Source of the DNA: an uncultured Clostridia bacterium
GTDB lineage: Bacteria > Bacillota > Clostridia > Oscillospirales > Acutalibacteraceae
NCBI GenBank assembly: GCA_945912145.1
Contig: CAMEBF010000001.1
Span: forward strand, 186,001 to 250,000
DNA length: 64,000 nucleotides
Direction of reading: 5' to 3'
In this document: positions 19,007 to 26,784 of the stretch, piece by piece
Layout: each line of letters opens with the position of its first letter
Numbering within the stretch: position 1 is the stretch's first letter
Position numbers and translations under genes: made by a program
Notes under the pieces: generated by a model
What the model saw: the letters and a program-made list of their open reading frames with translations, nothing else
What the model was told of the DNA's origin: nothing
Databases searched by the model: none

Positions 19007-21523
19007 ATGAAGATAACCGCTAAAAAAATTTTGTCTTTATTGATGGCATTGCTGCTGATTGCGGCGGCGTTGCCAATCGCTTCGCTCAGCGTCTTTGCCG
19101 CGGAAACAGCGGAGATTGTCGAGAGCGGCTCGTGCAGCTATAATAAAGATATCAAGTGGACGCTTGATGAAAACGGCGTCCTGAAATTGACCGGCTCCGG
19201 CAAGATTCCCGATCTGTGGGTTTTCGGAAAAAAAGGGCTGGCTCTTTCCGGCAGTACCAATATTCTGACTCTTCTGACGGATCTCAAGAGCATGATCGAT
19301 GACTACGGTAAGATGGAAGACTATACCGAGGACGTAAAGACCATCATCATCGGCGAAGGCATTACCTCTGTCGGTAAGGGGAATTTCGCCGCTTGCAAAA
19401 ATGCGACGGACATTCAGCTTCCCAAGACGCTCACGTCAATCGGCGACAGCGCTTTTTCCTATACGGCGGTTGAAGAGTTGATCGTACCCGCTGCCGTTAA
19501 GACCATCGGAGAGGGCGCTTTCTACGGTACAAAGCTGACGAATGTCACGTTTGCGAAAGACGCCGCTGTGAAGACAATCGGCAAATTGGCGTTTGCCGCA
19601 ACGTCTCTGACGACGCTTGCAATTCCGGCTTCCGTGGAAACGATCGGCGCCGGCGTCTGCGCTGAAAACGCTTCCTTTGCGGGCTATCAGGTCAACGGAG
19701 CCAATAAAAACTATCAGTCTGTCAGCGGTGTTCTTTACAGCAAAGATAAAACGTCCCTCATTTCGTACCCCGACGGTCTGACAGCGACATCGTTTTCCAT
19801 TCCCCGGACAGTCAAAACCGTGAAATCCGGCGCATTCACCAGTAAAACTCTTGTTACGCTGACCATTCCGACCTCCGTGACAAAGATCGAAGACAGCGCG
19901 TTTGACTGTCCCTCTCTTCGTGAGATCTATAACCTTTCCAAGCTCAACATCGTGGCCGGTTCTACGGCGAACGGCGGTGTTGCGAAATATGCGGCGGTCG
20001 TTCATAAGACCGAATATGAGAAGTCCGGTTTCTATTTTGTCGGTGAGTACCAGTTCGTAACCGACGGCGAACAGCACACACTTTACAGCTATACCGGTAC
20101 GGATACCGTTCTGACGCTTCCCACGGAAATGGAATATAACGGCATGCCTGTGCGATCCTATAAAATCGGCGACAGCGCGTTTGCCGGTTCTGCCGTGAAA
20201 TCCGTCGATATTCCCGCCGAAGTTTCCGCAATCGGTACCTCCGCTTTTTCCGGCTGTAAGTCGCTTGAATCCGTTACTTTCGCTGCGGGGAGCAAACTGA
20301 ACACAATCGGCGTCAATGCATTTAAAGACTGCACAAAGCTTTCTTTAATCAGCCTGCCGCAGGGAATAACCGTCATCGGCAACAGTGCTTTTGAGGGCTG
20401 TTCCGCGCTTTCTTCCATCAATGTTCCGTCAAGTGTTAAGACGATCGGCAATTCAGCGTTTGCTTCCTGCAAAAAGCTTCTGCGCGTCAGCATTCCGAAT
20501 GACAGTTCTCTTGAAACCATCGGAAACAATGCGTTTGCCGATGATGTTAAGCTGAATACCATCGCACTTCCCGAGTCTCTGAAAACGATCGGAGAAAAGG
20601 CCTTCGAGAACTGCGCAGATCTTACTGCGGTTTCAGTTTCCGCTGCTGTTGAGACGATCGGCGCTTCGGCATTTTCCGGTTGTGAAGATCTGGAAACTGT
20701 GACATTTGCCTATGACAGCGCATTGGCGAAAATTGCAAAAGAATCCTTTAAGGACTGCGCCTCTCTGGAGTCTGTGATTGTGCCGAAATCCGTTGAAGAA
20801 ATCGGCGAGAATGCTTTTGATGGTTGTCAGTCTCTGTCGGAGATTTATATCTGCAATAAGAATTGCTGTGTTGATACTTCCAAATCGACGATTCCCGAGA
20901 ATACCGTGATTTACGGCTACGGCGTATCGTCCGCGCATAATTATGCGCTCCTGCATCTGCGTTCGTTTGAGAATATCACAAAGATACATCTCTGGAGCGA
21001 CGCGACCTGCACGAAGCCTGCCGCCTGCTTCATCTGCGGTGAAGTGGCAGCGGAGCCGAACGAGCACGCTTTCGGTGACTGGAACGTTACGGTTCAGCCG
21101 ACCTGCACTGAATCCGGAGAAAAAGTTCGCGTCTGCTCGGTTTGCGGTGAAACGGAAACTCAGGTGATGCCCGCTCTCGGCCATACATATTCCGAATGGA
21201 ATTATGTAACGGATCCCGCAAGCGGCATTGAATATAAAGAGCGTATCTGTACGGCTTGCGGTCATAAGCATGCACAGTCAGTCGCAGTGATTGATGATAC
21301 CAATGCACCCTCCGAACCGACTGTCAATTATGTGATCGGTGATGTCAACGGCGATGGAAAGTATACTGCTGTTGATGCGAGACTGACGCTTCGTATCGTC
21401 GCACAGCTGGATAACGCAACTTATGTTCAGTCCCTTGCCGCCGATGTAGACGGTGACGGAAAGGTTACGGCAGCTGACGCGAGAAAGATTTTGCGTGTTG
21501 CTTCCGAGTTGGATACCTTTTAA
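19007..21523 (+). CDS. BspA-type leucine-rich-repeat surface protein with C-terminal dockerin
   Basis: An 838-residue secreted protein. The start is ATG at 19007, with GGAGG 11 bases upstream. A signal peptide ends near ASLSVFA. A long array of BspA-type (LRR_5) repeats follows, with units such as IPASVETIGAGVC, IGTSAFSGCKSLESVTF and IGENAFDGCQSLSEIYI, to about residue 640. Two Cys-pair modules (HAFGDWNV...CSVCGETET and HTYSEWNY...CTACGHKH) come next. The end is a type I dockerin with two calcium-loop repeats (DVNGDGKYTAVDARLTLR and DVDGDGKVTAADARKILR). Dockerins bind cohesin modules, so it is probably docked into a cellulosome-like or surface complex. The LRR part likely mediates protein or host contact. 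No enzymatic domain is seen. Confidence 0.92.
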   Translation: MKITAKKILSLLMALLLIAAALPIASLSVFAAETAEIVESGSCSYNKDIKWTLDENGVLKLTGSGKIPDLWVFGKKGLALSGSTNILTLLTDLKSMIDDYGKMEDYTEDVKTIIIGEGITSVGKGNFAACKNATDIQLPKTLTSIGDSAFSYTAVEELIVPAAVKTIGEGAFYGTKLTNVTFAKDAAVKTIGKLAFAATSLTTLAIPASVETIGAGVCAENASFAGYQVNGANKNYQSVSGVLYSKDKTSLISYPDGLTATSFSIPRTVKTVKSGAFTSKTLVTLTIPTSVTKIEDSAFDCPSLREIYNLSKLNIVAGSTANGGVAKYAAVVHKTEYEKSGFYFVGEYQFVTDGEQHTLYSYTGTDTVLTLPTEMEYNGMPVRSYKIGDSAFAGSAVKSVDIPAEVSAIGTSAFSGCKSLESVTFAAGSKLNTIGVNAFKDCTKLSLISLPQGITVIGNSAFEGCSALSSINVPSSVKTIGNSAFASCKKLLRVSIPNDSSLETIGNNAFADDVKLNTIALPESLKTIGEKAFENCADLTAVSVSAAVETIGASAFSGCEDLETVTFAYDSALAKIAKESFKDCASLESVIVPKSVEEIGENAFDGCQSLSEIYICNKNCCVDTSKSTIPENTVIYGYGVSSAHNYALLHLRSFENITKIHLWSDATCTKPAACFICGEVAAEPNEHAFGDWNVTVQPTCTESGEKVRVCSVCGETETQVMPALGHTYSEWNYVTDPASGIEYKERICTACGHKHAQSVAVIDDTNAPSEPTVNYVIGDVNGDGKYTAVDARLTLRIVAQLDNATYVQSLAADVDGDGKVTAADARKILRVASELDTF

Positions 21524-21534
21524 GATGTAATGAT

Positions 21535-21570
21535 AAACCTGCCGTGGGAAATCCAGCGGCAGGTTTTTTT
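21535..21570 (+). terminator. Terminator of the dockerin LRR gene
   Basis: A 10-bp stem AAACCTGCCG (21535-21544) / CGGCAGGTTT (21557-21566) runs into a T tract. Confidence 0.85.
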
Positions 21571-21604
21571 GGAAATTAAACCCTGCCGAAGCTTCCGGCA
21601 GGGG
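21571..21604 (-). terminator. Terminator of the esterase gene
   Basis: A stem CCCTGCCG (21581-21588) / CGGCAGGG (21596-21603) lies just past the esterase stop, read on the minus strand. It is followed by TTTAATTT, a weak U tract. Confidence 0.6.
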
Positions 21605-21615
21605 ATATTGTTATA

Positions 21616-22665
21616 TCATGGCTGAGCTTTTGTATAATTCTCAACGGCATACAGAAAGCCGTTTAATAAAAACTCACGGGCTTCTTTTGCTGGTGTCGCG
21701 AAGCTGAACAGATCGAATCCGTGGAAACAGCCTTCAAAAATGCGGAAAGAAACATCAATGCCTGCGGCTTGCAGATTCTCGACATATTGGATCGTCTCGT
21801 CAGTGAAGGGTTCAATATTGCCGATATAGGTTAGTGTCGGCGGCAGATTGCTGTAGTCTGTTTCGCGTGCCGGCGAGGCATATTTGGAAACATTGTCCGT
21901 GCCGTACGCATCGCCGAGATAGAGCTTCCATGCGATCTCGTTGGATGCTGAGTTCCAGATCGGCGCGTCGTTGTTCTGCGAGGATTCGGTGATCATGCGG
22001 TCGTCGAGCATCGGGTAAAGCGGCATCTGAAACGCGATGGCAACTTCTCCCAGATCTCTTGCATACAGCGTGATCGCGGCTGTCAGTCCTCCGCCTGCGC
22101 TGTTACCGCCGACAAAAATCTGATCTTCCCGCATGCCGTACCCGGTACCGTTCTCTTTCAGCCATAATAGTGCGGCATAGCAGTCGTTGAGCGCGGCAGG
22201 ATAAGGCGCGTCGGTTGAGTTTGTGTAATCAGGCGCAACAACGACACAACCGGATTCGAGAACAAAGCTCTTGATAAAACCGATATCCTGTTCGGGAGAC
22301 CCGATCGCATAGCCGCCGCCGTGAACCCATAAAAGACCCGGTACATTCTCCTTTTTTTCTTTCGGCGTATAGACGCACAGACGAAGCATCGAACCGTCTT
22401 CACGGGGAATTTCCACTTCCTCATAGTTGATCTCGTTTGTAAACGCGTGACCGACTAAGAGGTGGTCGATAAAAAAGTTGCAGAACCGAAAGCTCTTTTC
22501 CGAAAAGCTCGGAAAAACCGTGCGGATCGCATTGCCGACGAATCGTAGTTCAGGATCGATCATGTCGTTGGTAATGTTTTTCTGTTGATAAGCGAATGCC
22601 GTCATACTGAGTGAGGTAAAAAGCAGACAGGGTGCCAGCAGAACAGAGAGAAGCCTTTTGGTCAT
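21616..22665 (-). CDS. Exported alpha/beta-hydrolase (HSL-type esterase)
   Basis: A 349-residue carboxylesterase/lipase-like protein. A signal peptide (KRLLSVLLAPCLLF...AFA) indicates export. The oxyanion motif HGGG is at residues 115-118 and the nucleophile elbow GNSAGG at 187-192 (Ser189). A C-terminal HGFDLF supplies the likely catalytic His. This combination is typical of the hormone-sensitive-lipase family; in gut bacteria such enzymes often deacylate sugars or feruloyl/acetyl esters, which is only inferred here. GGAGG precedes the ATG. The promoter carries a pair of TTGTTAAC boxes that look like repressor sites. Confidence 0.88.
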   Translation of the reverse strand: MTKRLLSVLLAPCLLFTSLSMTAFAYQQKNITNDMIDPELRFVGNAIRTVFPSFSEKSFRFCNFFIDHLLVGHAFTNEINYEEVEIPREDGSMLRLCVYTPKEKKENVPGLLWVHGGGYAIGSPEQDIGFIKSFVLESGCVVVAPDYTNSTDAPYPAALNDCYAALLWLKENGTGYGMREDQIFVGGNSAGGGLTAAITLYARDLGEVAIAFQMPLYPMLDDRMITESSQNNDAPIWNSASNEIAWKLYLGDAYGTDNVSKYASPARETDYSNLPPTLTYIGNIEPFTDETIQYVENLQAAGIDVSFRIFEGCFHGFDLFSFATPAKEAREFLLNGFLYAVENYTKAQP

Positions 22666-22686
22666 AGTGGGGTTGCCTCCTTGTTT

Positions 22687-22727
22687 AATTGTTAACTAAG
22701 TATAACAGAATTGTTAACAAAATACAA
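22687..22727 (-). promoter_or_regulatory. Esterase promoter with two TTGTTAAC operator-like boxes
   Basis: On the minus strand a -35 TTGTAT (22722-22727) and a -10 TATACT (22699-22704) are 17 bases apart. The decamer AATTGTTAAC occurs twice on the plus strand (22687-22696 and 22709-22718), exactly 22 bases apart. One copy lies between -35 and -10 and the other sits just after the -10; the second is part of a perfect palindrome TTGTTAACAA. The layout fits repression by a dimeric regulator, which is not encoded nearby. Confidence 0.6.
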
Positions 22728-22737
22728 GTGCTTAGTT

Positions 22738-23841
22738 TCAGCGTTTGCGGAGGATAGCCCGACAGCAGAAAGCCGATACGGTACAGACCGCCGAAACGAT
22801 CAGAACTTTTTTTGCTGCTTTCTTTGCCTGTGAGACGGAGGAAGGGGAGTGTGTATACAGAAACTCTTTCACGGGACGTCTGAGCCTGAACCCGGGAAGA
22901 TCGCGGCATGTTACGGTGAATGTCTCGTAGCGATCAGGGCTGTCTTCCCGAATGTCGAAGACGCGTCCACCCCTGTTTTTGCCGGGACCGTAGATGTTGA
23001 AGCCGCAGCCCTGCGTATAACCGAGGTCAAGATTTCCGTGCTTGACGACAAAGGAATTGTTGTGATCGTGCCCGAAATAAAGCCCGAGCACATCGCCTTT
23101 TTCCCCGAATGCCTCAATCTGACCGCTCTTTGTGTCCGGTGTTGCGGCGTTTTCTCCCATAAAGCTTCTTTCATTACGCGCATAATTCGGCAGACGGTAA
23201 TAGCGGTCGGCGAAGGTTCTCGCGCCCTGAATCGCGCCTTTGTCATGTTTGCGGCAAAGGGACAATGATTCGTAAATCTCGACCGGCGGAATATGCTGAA
23301 ACGCCAGAGCGGGAACAGGAAAACCGTTTATCCTTTCGAGTTGATCCCGTGTTTCGCGGTATTGATGAATTTGCTCCTGATTGATCGGCGGATACGAGCC
23401 GTCTGGCTGTTTTTCACGAGAATCAAACAGATAGATGCAGAATGGAACCTTTTTGCCGTCTTCGGAAGCAATCGGTATGCAGTCGAAAAGATACTCGTTT
23501 CCGATGAAGTTCTCGTATTGCCGATAGAGAAGCCATTGAAATTCTTTGTCGGCGTCGCCGAATGCGTCGTGATTGCCGAAAACTGCGGTAAATGGGATCC
23601 CGCTGTCCGCAATGGGCTTTAATAAACGGTTTAGGGTGGTTGCCGCATTGGCCCGGTTATCGCCGAAGCGGAAATACGTACCGTAGCCCTTGATCTGATC
23701 GCCGGTCAGCACGATGAGGTCGGGCTTTGTCTTGCGGATCAGGGCTTCGGTCAGATTGACCGTGTCCTGTGACGTACGGTAGGTATCCTGCATGTCGGTG
23801 AGCTGAAGTATACGGAATATGCCGTTATGGAATTGCAGCAT
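22738..23841 (-). CDS. Calcineurin-like metallophosphoesterase with C-terminal membrane anchor
   Basis: A 367-residue phosphoesterase of the purple-acid-phosphatase-like group. Metal-ligand motifs appear in order: LTDMQD (about 14-19), LTGDQIKG, FGNHDAFGD and, near residue 255, FGHDHNN. A C-terminal hydrophobic segment (VLIVSAVCTVSAFCC) ending in basic residues suggests membrane attachment. There is no N-terminal signal peptide, so the catalytic domain is predicted to be cytoplasmic unless inserted otherwise. GAGGGAG lies upstream of the ATG. The gene follows the tRNA terminator at close range; no strong promoter of its own is seen. The substrate is unknown. Confidence 0.85.
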   Translation of the reverse strand: MLQFHNGIFRILQLTDMQDTYRTSQDTVNLTEALIRKTKPDLIVLTGDQIKGYGTYFRFGDNRANAATTLNRLLKPIADSGIPFTAVFGNHDAFGDADKEFQWLLYRQYENFIGNEYLFDCIPIASEDGKKVPFCIYLFDSREKQPDGSYPPINQEQIHQYRETRDQLERINGFPVPALAFQHIPPVEIYESLSLCRKHDKGAIQGARTFADRYYRLPNYARNERSFMGENAATPDTKSGQIEAFGEKGDVLGLYFGHDHNNSFVVKHGNLDLGYTQGCGFNIYGPGKNRGGRVFDIREDSPDRYETFTVTCRDLPGFRLRRPVKEFLYTHSPSSVSQAKKAAKKVLIVSAVCTVSAFCCRAILRKR

Positions 23842-23878
23842 AATACTCCCTCATTTCTGAAAATGCTGTAAATTTGAA

Positions 23879-23911
23879 AAAAATCCCCATTCCAAAGAAT
23901 GAGGATTTTTT
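23879..23911 (-). terminator. Terminator of the tRNA unit
   Basis: Read on the minus strand just past tRNA-Glu: a stem AATCCTCATTC / GAATGGGGATT with a TTTG loop, then a T run. One G-T or mismatch position lies in the stem. Confidence 0.8.
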
Positions 23912-23912
23912 G

Positions 23913-23987
23913 TGGTGACCCGGACGAGAATCGAACTCGTGTTACCGCCGTGAAAGGGCGGTGTCTTAGCCGCTTGACCACCGGGCC
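23913..23987 (-). tRNA. tRNA-Glu (UUC)
   Basis: A full cloverleaf can be drawn: acceptor GGCCCGG pairs with CCGGGTC (one G-T pair), the anticodon stem is CCGCC/GGCGG with loop CTTTCAC (anticodon TTC), and the T loop is TTCGATT. The 3' CCA is encoded (23913-23915). Confidence 0.95.
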
Positions 23988-23994
23988 GGGTAGA

Positions 23995-24018
23995 TGACAA
24001 CTTAAAAATAAGTTGTCA
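23995..24018. repeat. Perfect inverted repeat between the two tRNAs
   Basis: TGACAACTT (23995-24003) and AAGTTGTCA (24010-24018) form a 9-bp stem with a 6-base A/T loop. It fills the spacer between tRNA-Met and tRNA-Glu and is probably a processing hairpin in the tRNA precursor. Confidence 0.7.
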
Positions 24019-24019
24019 T

Positions 24020-24096
24020 TGGTAGCGGCGGTTGGATTTGAACCAATGACCTGTCGGGTATGAACCGAATGCTCTAGCCAGCTGAGCTACGCCGCC
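24020..24096 (-). tRNA. tRNA-Met (CAU)
   Basis: Acceptor GGCGGCG pairs with CGCCGCT (a G-T first pair); the D arm is GCTC/GAGC; the anticodon loop is TTCATAC (anticodon CAT); the T loop is TTCAAAT. CCA is encoded (24020-24022). The first base pair and D arm fit an elongator tRNA-Met. A lysidine-type tRNA-Ile with CAT cannot be wholly excluded. Confidence 0.88.
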
Positions 24097-24127
24097 GTAT
24101 CGCTGTCATGATTAGCAAGCGAGTGCT

Positions 24128-24156
24128 ATTATAAAGCATATCCCCCGATTTGTCAA
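24128..24156 (-). promoter_or_regulatory. Consensus promoter of the tRNA-Met/tRNA-Glu unit
   Basis: On the minus strand a perfect -35 TTGACA (24151-24156) and a perfect -10 TATAAT (24128-24133) are 17 bases apart, about 32 bases before the tRNA-Met 5' end. Confidence 0.9.
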
Positions 24157-24186
24157 GGCTTTTTTCAAAAAATTGTGAAAAAATTT

Positions 24187-24861
24187 TTAGAGCTTTTCGA
24201 TGAGCGTCAGAATGATCTGTGTCAGCGTCTTTTCGCACAGATCGTTTGTCTGTTTGTAGCTTTCCGACGCGGTGTCATCGGCGGTGTCGCTGATCTGCCG
24301 GATCGCGAGGAAGGGAATGTCCGCGTCGTGGCAAACGGAAGCGATCGCGCCGGTCTCCATATCGAATTCCTGAATCCCGAACGTCTCTTTATAAAGATTT
24401 TTCTTCTCTTTATCGGCGAGGAACAGATCGCCGCAGCCGCAGACTGCCGACTTCATGCCGGGAATCTGCATCGCCGTTTCATAGAGATGCTTGTCTGCCG
24501 GATAAACGCAGACATCCTGCGGTTTTTTGCCGAGCGGATAGCCAATGGCGGTCAGGTCGAAATCGCATTCCGTGTAGGAAGAGCCGGCAACGATATCGTC
24601 TTTTGCAAGTCCCGAGACGGCGCCGGAGAGTCCGAAGTTGAGAATCATGTCAACCTTGTCTTCAGCAATCAGAAAAGCGGTTGCCGAGGCGGCGTTGACC
24701 TTGCCGATGCCGGCCTTGACTGCGATCAACTTTTTGCCGGCGTGGTGGAATGCTACGCTGTCGCGTCCTCTGCGTTTCATTTCGATGCAGTTATGCTCCT
24801 TTGCCGCGTCTAAAAAAGGTTTGTATTCGTTTTCGTCTGCGATGACAAGACCGATTTTCAT
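24187..24861 (-). CDS. mtnN: 5'-methylthioadenosine/S-adenosylhomocysteine nucleosidase
   Basis: Cleaves MTA and SAH (and 5'-deoxyadenosine), recycling the products of S-adenosylmethionine chemistry. The 224-residue protein begins MKIGLVIADENE and has the phosphorylase-fold features AGIGKVNAASAT, NFGLSGAVS and, at the active site, EFDMETGAIASV (normally DMEAAAIA) and RQISDTAD. The start is ATG at 24861 with AGGAGG upstream; the extended reading frame has no similarity. It overlaps the stop of the TSCPD gene by four bases (ATGA), so the two are translationally coupled. Confidence 0.9.
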   Translation of the reverse strand: MKIGLVIADENEYKPFLDAAKEHNCIEMKRRGRDSVAFHHAGKKLIAVKAGIGKVNAASATAFLIAEDKVDMILNFGLSGAVSGLAKDDIVAGSSYTECDFDLTAIGYPLGKKPQDVCVYPADKHLYETAMQIPGMKSAVCGCGDLFLADKEKKNLYKETFGIQEFDMETGAIASVCHDADIPFLAIRQISDTADDTASESYKQTNDLCEKTLTQIILTLIEKL

Positions 24862-25118
24862 TTTGCTTCCTCCTGTTTCAGTGCTTCTTCGATGGCAAGA
24901 GCGAGCTGGTCGGGACAGGAGGTGTTTTTGAAGCCGCATTTGACCCCTTTGATTCTTTCGGCCACTTCCTTCGCATTCATGCCCTCTGTCAGCTTAGCGA
25001 TACCTTTAAGGTTGCCGTTGCAGCCACCGGTAAAGCAGACATTTTTCAGGATGCCGTCTTCAATATCGAAGGTAATCATGCTCGAGCAGGTGCCTCTTGT
25101 TTTATACTGATGCATCAT
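24858..25118 (-). CDS. TSCPD-domain small protein
   Basis: An 86-residue protein of the TIGR03905-type TSCPD family. The eponymous motif occurs as KNTSCPDQLALAIEEAL at the C-terminal end, with further Cys at CSSM, CFTGGCNGN and VKCGF, so a metal or cofactor site is likely. TSCPD domains also occur at the end of class II ribonucleotide reductases; the free-standing form has no firm function. The start at 25118 (MMHQ) follows an AAAGAG ribosome site. It is read as one unit with the MTA/SAH nucleosidase. Confidence 0.85.
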   Translation of the reverse strand: MMHQYKTRGTCSSMITFDIEDGILKNVCFTGGCNGNLKGIAKLTEGMNAKEVAERIKGVKCGFKNTSCPDQLALAIEEALKQEEAK

Positions 25119-25148
25119 AAAAATCACTCTTTCTTTTTTATCGGAATT

Positions 25149-25177
25149 ATTTTAGCAGATTTTCGACGGCAACGCAA
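25149..25177 (-). promoter_or_regulatory. Sigma-A promoter of the TSCPD-mtnN unit
   Basis: On the minus strand a -35 TTGCGT (25172-25177) and a -10 TAAAAT (25149-25154) are 17 bases apart. Confidence 0.55.
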
Positions 25178-25216
25178 GCGTATTTGTAGTTTTTTTAGAT
25201 TTTTTTCGGAAAGTAT

Positions 25217-25245
25217 TTGACATCGGCGGACTTTTATTATACAAT
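25217..25245 (+). promoter_or_regulatory. Strong promoter of the aminotransferase-aldolase operon
   Basis: A perfect -35 TTGACA (25217-25222), a 17-base spacer and a -10 TACAAT (25240-25245) lie 33 bases before the ATG. Confidence 0.8.
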
Positions 25246-25278
25246 AAAACAGTAATTATTAGAATGGAGGTAAATTCT

Positions 25279-26760
25279 ATGGATACACGTTTCGCAATTG
25301 AAAATTATTGTGACGCGCAGGCTGTTACCGCGCAGCTCGACGAGCTCATCAAACAGCCGATTTACACAATCAAACCCGACGCATTAAAGGACTATGAAGA
25401 GAATTACTTCGGCAAAAAATGCGTCAAGTCCAAAGAGATGATCGACGAGGCTCGTAAGATTATTCCCGGCGGTGTTCAGCACAACCTTGCTTTCAACTAT
25501 CCGTTCCCGCTCGTTTTCACCAAAGCGGACGGCATGAAGCTTTACGACATCGACGGCAACGAATACTTCGACTTCCTGCAGGCAGGCGGCCCTACGGTTC
25601 TCGGCTCGAATCCTCCCGAGGTTCGCGAACAGGTCATCGACCTCCTCAACACCTGTGGTCCTTCCACCGGTCTTTTCCATGAGTTTGAGTACAAGCTTGC
25701 CAAGAAGATTTCCGATTCTATTGAAACGGTTGATATGTTCCGTATGCTCGGTTCGGGTACAGAAGCCTGTATGGCGGCTGTCCGTGTGGCAAGACTTGCG
25801 ACTAAGAATAAGAACATCGTCAAGATGGGCGGCGCCTATCACGGTTGGAGCGATCAGCTCGGCTACGGTATCCGCATCCCCGGCTCCAAGTTCACGCAGG
25901 CGCACGGCGTTCCGCTTTACCTCTTCAAGCATACGCAGGAGTTCTTCCCGAACGACCTTGATTCTCTTGAAAGAGTCCTGAAGATGAATACGCTTCGCGG
26001 CGGCACGGCGGCTGTTTTCATTGAGCCTGTCGGTCCCGAGAGCGGCACAAGACCCCTTGATTACGATTTCAATAAGGGCGTTGAAAGACTTTGCCGTAAG
26101 TATGGCGCGCTGCTCATCTTCGATGAGGTCGTTACCGGTTTCCGTATCGGTATGGCAGGCGCGCAGGGCTACTTCGGCGTTTCTCCCGACCTGACCATCT
26201 TCGGTAAGGTTATCGCCGGTGGATATCCCGGTGCAGGCGGTATCGGCGGTAAGAGAGAGTATATGAAATATCTCGGTGCCGGTCTCGACGGCAGCACCAA
26301 GGTCAAGAAAGCGTTTATGGGCGGCACGATGGCGGCTACACCGATCTCCTGCGTCGCCGGTTACTACACGCTTGACCTGATCGACAAGACAAATGCCTGT
26401 CAGAAAGCCGGTCAGATGGGTGACAGACTCACCGCCGGACTTCAGCAGCTCATCAAGAAATACAATCTTCCGTTCGTTGCGTTCAACCAGGGCTCGATCT
26501 GCCATCTCGAGACGGTCGGCACGATGCATTTTGCAATCGACTGGATGAAACCCTGGGGCATTCCGAAGGTTCTCAGCGAGACAAGCACCAGAAAGAAAGA
26601 GATGGAGCACATGGGTGCCGCTTACATGGCAGAAGGCCTTGTTACGCTTGCCGGCTCCAGACTCTACACCTCAGCGGCATACACGCCCGAACTCATCGAC
26701 GAAGCACTTGCCAGATTCGATAAGGTATTTGCCAATGTCGGCCTGAAGCAGGACGACTGA
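25279..26760 (+). CDS. Class III PLP aminotransferase (glutamate-1-semialdehyde aminomutase-like)
   Basis: A 493-residue PLP enzyme of fold type I, closest in pattern to glutamate-1-semialdehyde 2,1-aminomutases and aspartate-aminotransferase-family proteins. YDIDGNEYFDFLQAGGP, the PLP-contact DEVVTGFRIG and the Schiff-base lysine in TIFGKVIAGGYPGAGGIGG are all visible. ATG at 25279 follows GGAGG by eight bases. Heme genes are absent around it and it pairs with a class II aldolase, so a catabolic or modified-sugar role is more likely than tetrapyrrole synthesis. Codon choice (AGA for Arg, C-ending codons) and a near-consensus promoter suggest high expression. Confidence 0.85.
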   Translation: MDTRFAIENYCDAQAVTAQLDELIKQPIYTIKPDALKDYEENYFGKKCVKSKEMIDEARKIIPGGVQHNLAFNYPFPLVFTKADGMKLYDIDGNEYFDFLQAGGPTVLGSNPPEVREQVIDLLNTCGPSTGLFHEFEYKLAKKISDSIETVDMFRMLGSGTEACMAAVRVARLATKNKNIVKMGGAYHGWSDQLGYGIRIPGSKFTQAHGVPLYLFKHTQEFFPNDLDSLERVLKMNTLRGGTAAVFIEPVGPESGTRPLDYDFNKGVERLCRKYGALLIFDEVVTGFRIGMAGAQGYFGVSPDLTIFGKVIAGGYPGAGGIGGKREYMKYLGAGLDGSTKVKKAFMGGTMAATPISCVAGYYTLDLIDKTNACQKAGQMGDRLTAGLQQLIKKYNLPFVAFNQGSICHLETVGTMHFAIDWMKPWGIPKVLSETSTRKKEMEHMGAAYMAEGLVTLAGSRLYTSAAYTPELIDEALARFDKVFANVGLKQDD

Positions 26761-26784
26761 TAACGCTCCGAAAGAGGTGTCAAT

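Noticed and set aside
25384-26610. Open frame of about 400 codons opposite the class III aminotransferase.
   Set aside because: It is an antisense shadow; the aminotransferase has clear PLP motifs and a strong promoter.
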